From an uncultured Collinsella sp. (GTDB lineage Bacteria > Actinomycetota > Coriobacteriia > Coriobacteriales > Coriobacteriaceae), in the NCBI GenBank assembly GCA_900551555.1, contig URWC01000089.1:1-7715 (forward strand): a DNA stretch of 7,715 nt, given 5' to 3'. Position 1 is the first letter of the stretch. Every line of letters starts with the position of its first letter. Both the position numbers and the translations under genes were made by a program. Under the pieces are notes generated by a model, which had not been told where the DNA came from, did not search any database, and worked only from the letters and a program-made list of their open reading frames with translations. Positions 6,547-7,715 of this stretch are shown piece after piece.

Positions 6547-6560
6547 TCGAACATGTTCAC
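6547..6560. promoter_or_regulatory. GAACATGTTC palindrome, possible operator
   Basis: A perfect ten-base palindrome GAACATGTTC lies at 6549-6558, preceded by TC, giving CGAACAT. CGAACA/TGTTCG words are half-sites of known DeoR-family operators such as that of GlpR. It lies midway between the DeoR-family and aldolase start codons. Binding by the neighbouring regulator is inference. Confidence 0.4.
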
Positions 6561-6652
6561 TCGGCTCAAATTTCTTCCGTTTGCTTTTCAAAAATGACTG
6601 TATTGACCTGCATGGGCTCAATATCTCGCACGTGCAAAGCTGCTGAATTTCA

Positions 6653-6658
6653 TACAAT
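6653..6658 (+). promoter_or_regulatory. Candidate -10 element for the aldolase gene
   Basis: TACAAT matches the -10 consensus in five of six bases and would give a leader of about 80 bases. No good -35 lies at 16-18 bases upstream (that position reads like ACGTGC). A TTGACC at 6603-6608 is 44 bases away and cannot pair with it. Weak evidence. Confidence 0.35.
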
Positions 6659-6673
6659 GAGCGCAGCAAAACG

Positions 6674-6690
6674 CAAGGTAAAACGCCTTG
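6674..6690 (+). repeat. Short hairpin in the aldolase leader
   Basis: CAAGG (6674-6678) pairs with CCTTG (6686-6690) around seven bases. The word AAAACGC also repeats 12 bases apart (6668 and 6680). It may be an operator or a minor leader hairpin; no known riboswitch or leader peptide was recognised here. Confidence 0.3.
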
Positions 6691-6743
6691 TGAACAACTA
6701 CGCCCGATGTCCAGATGCGGGCGAGGGAGAGGAGCAAACGCTC

Positions 6744-7601
6744 ATGGCACTTGTTACCACCGAAAAGATGCTCAAGGACGCTCAGGCCGGCCACTACGCT
6801 GTTGGTGCTTTCAACGTCGAGAACCTCGAGTTTGTTATGGCCGTTCTGGCCGCTGCCGAGGAGACCAAGTCCCCCGTCATCATGCAGACCACCCCGGGCA
6901 CCATCAAGACCGCTGGTCTGGACTACTTCTACGGCATGGTCAAGGCTGCCGCCGAGCGCGCTTCCGTGCCCGTCGCTCTGCACCTCGATCACGGCGATGG
7001 CTATGACCGCTGCATGCAGGCTTTCCGCACGGGCTACACCTCTGTCATGATCGACGGTTCGCACGAGTCCTTCGAGGACAACATCGCGCTGACCAAGTCC
7101 GTCGCCGATGCTGGCCGCGCCATGGGCGTGCCCGTCGAGGCCGAGCTCGGTAAGGTTGGTGGCAAGGAGGACGACGGTCCCGCGGTTGAGGGCGAGAGCC
7201 CCTACACCGATCCTGCCGAGGCCAAGGAGTTCGTCGAGCGTACCGGCTGCACCTCCCTCGCTATTGGCGTTGGCACCAGCCACGGCGTGTACACGAGCGA
7301 TCCGCACATCGAGCAGTCCGTGGTCAAGGCTATCCGCGACGCCGTCGACGTGCCGCTGGTTCTGCACGGCACCTCCGGTGTGCCCGATGAGCAGGTTGCC
7401 GAGGCTGTGAAGAACGGCATCTGCAAGGTTAACTACGCCACCGAGCTGCGTCAGGCCTACACCAAGGGCTTCATGGCCTACATGGCCGAGAACCCCGCCT
7501 GCTTCGACCCCAAGAAGCCGGCTAAGGAGGGTATGCGTGAGATCACCGAGCTGGTTAAGATCCGCATGACCAACCTCAACTCTGTGGGCAAAGCAGAGTA
7601 A
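6744..7601 (+). CDS. fba: Class II ketose-1,6-bisphosphate aldolase (fructose or tagatose)
   Basis: A zinc-dependent cytoplasmic aldolase that splits fructose 1,6-bisphosphate (or tagatose 1,6-bisphosphate) to dihydroxyacetone phosphate and glyceraldehyde 3-phosphate. The 285-residue length is right for the FbaA/GatY group. Catalytic D82 and zinc ligand H83 sit in HLDHGDG (80-86). The other ligands are H180 (GTSHGVY) and H208 (LHGTSG); E134 lies in VEAELG. SVMIDGSH (100-107) and GKVGGKEDD (136-144) are typical. ATEL (232-235) and GICKVN (225-230), and the ligand numbering, recall E. coli GatY/KbaY tagatose-bisphosphate aldolases, while HLDHG recalls B. subtilis FbaA. Strong codon preference (AAG, CTG, GTC, ATC) suggests high expression, favouring the main glycolytic aldolase. 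ATG 6744 is chosen because AGAGGAG lies nine bases upstream and homology begins there; the frame stays open back to 6594 but that stretch looks like leader. Confidence 0.92.
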   Translation: MALVTTEKMLKDAQAGHYAVGAFNVENLEFVMAVLAAAEETKSPVIMQTTPGTIKTAGLDYFYGMVKAAAERASVPVALHLDHGDGYDRCMQAFRTGYTSVMIDGSHESFEDNIALTKSVADAGRAMGVPVEAELGKVGGKEDDGPAVEGESPYTDPAEAKEFVERTGCTSLAIGVGTSHGVYTSDPHIEQSVVKAIRDAVDVPLVLHGTSGVPDEQVAEAVKNGICKVNYATELRQAYTKGFMAYMAENPACFDPKKPAKEGMREITELVKIRMTNLNSVGKAE

Positions 7602-7617
7602 CAGCAAGGGTACTCTG
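7594..7617. repeat. Inverted repeat across the aldolase stop codon
   Basis: CAGAGTA (7594-7600) is perfectly inverted as TACTCTG (7611-7617) with ten bases between. It spans the stop codon and has no T tract after it, so it is not an intrinsic terminator as it stands. Confidence 0.4.
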
Positions 7618-7618
7618 A

Positions 7619-7715
7619 TCACACCGGACGGTTTGGGCGGGTCCCGTACTTAGTTTCCAAAACGTCCTCGCGCATGAAGGCCCCCGTTGTCTCGCTTCTT
7701 CGAAGCGTTGACAAC
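7619..7715 (-). CDS. Possible C-terminal end of a minus-strand gene
   Basis: A minus-strand frame is open from the window edge to a TGA at 7619-7621, giving 31 or more codons ending in MREDVLETKYGTRPNRPV. The residue mix looks natural, and the arrangement would be tail to tail with the aldolase gene, 17 bases apart. No domain is recognised, and a frame this short at an edge can be open by chance. An overlapping minus frame ends at 7650 and a plus frame starts at ATG 7674, and I cannot exclude either. The same stretch is rich in inverted repeats, so it may be non-coding. Confidence 0.28.
   Translation of the reverse strand, partial: LSTLRRSETTGAFMREDVLETKYGTRPNRPV
7626..7667. repeat. Inverted repeat downstream of the aldolase gene
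   Basis: GGACGGTTTGG (7626-7636) pairs with CCAAAACGTCC (7657-7667) in ten of eleven positions, around a 20-base loop. It follows the aldolase stop by 24 bases. No T run follows directly. It could be a 3' stabilising structure or part of a repeat family. Confidence 0.45.
7686..7715 (+). terminator. Long hairpin cut by the window edge, possible terminator
   Basis: GTTGTC (7686-7691) pairs with GACAAC (7710-7715), and inside it CGCTTC (7693-7698) pairs with GAAGCG (7702-7707) around TTC, with a small asymmetric internal loop. The bases just before the left arm are GGCCCCC, so the stem may continue past the edge. Whether a T tract follows cannot be seen. Confidence 0.4.

Noticed and set aside
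6603..6624. TTGACC plus CAATAT as an aldolase promoter
   Set aside because: The two hexamers are only 10 bases apart, too close for a sigma-70-type promoter.
6594..6743. In-frame 50-residue N-terminal extension of the aldolase
   Set aside because: A good ribosome binding site precedes ATG 6744, family homology starts there, and the candidate -10 at 6653 would make most of the extension untranslated leader.
6618..7622. 334-codon minus-strand frame opposite the aldolase gene
   Set aside because: Shadow of a strongly codon-biased gene. The protein is Leu/Gly/His-rich without motifs, and the plus frame has all aldolase active-site residues.

Overview
The window looks like ordinary chromosome from a GC-rich anaerobic member of the Actinomycetota, most likely a Collinsella-like Coriobacteriia. 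That assignment is inference. It rests on the GC-rich coding sequence, the long class II GalT paired with GalK, a two-domain flavodiiron protein, and strongly GC-ending codon use. No marker gene in the window proves it. No phage, insertion sequence, CRISPR array, tRNA or rRNA was seen.

Layout, left to right. Positions 61-2885 (minus strand) hold a two-gene Leloir operon: galactokinase (galK) first, then class II galactose-1-phosphate uridylyltransferase (galT), with the two reading frames overlapping. A 338-base divergent region (2886-3223) separates galK from a LacI-family regulator at 3224-4255 (plus). This region carries three copies of a 14-bp operator-like motif centred on CpG, two of them inside a perfect 18-bp inverted repeat. 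A simple reading is that the LacI-family protein represses galKT and itself and releases when galactose or a derivative is present.

Positions 4385-5545 (plus) encode a flavodiiron protein (FprA type), an oxygen- or nitric-oxide-scavenging enzyme of anaerobes, with its own extended -10 promoter. It ends in a strong intrinsic terminator (5569-5606) that it shares back to back with a DeoR-family regulator (5605-6408, minus). A 335-base AT-rich divergent region (6409-6743) with phased TTTTC repeats and a GAACATGTTC palindrome lies between that regulator and a class II ketose-bisphosphate aldolase (6744-7601, plus). The last 114 bases are rich in inverted repeats and may hold the tail of a minus-strand gene.

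How the genes fit together: GalK and GalT convert galactose to glucose 1-phosphate, and the aldolase works in lower glycolysis, or on tagatose 1,6-bisphosphate, which its sequence also resembles. The two regulators would tie these steps to sugar supply. FprA is functionally separate and fits oxygen defence in a gut anaerobe. No wholly new system is evident. The most unusual signals are the regulatory DNA in the two divergent intergenic regions and the structured right edge.
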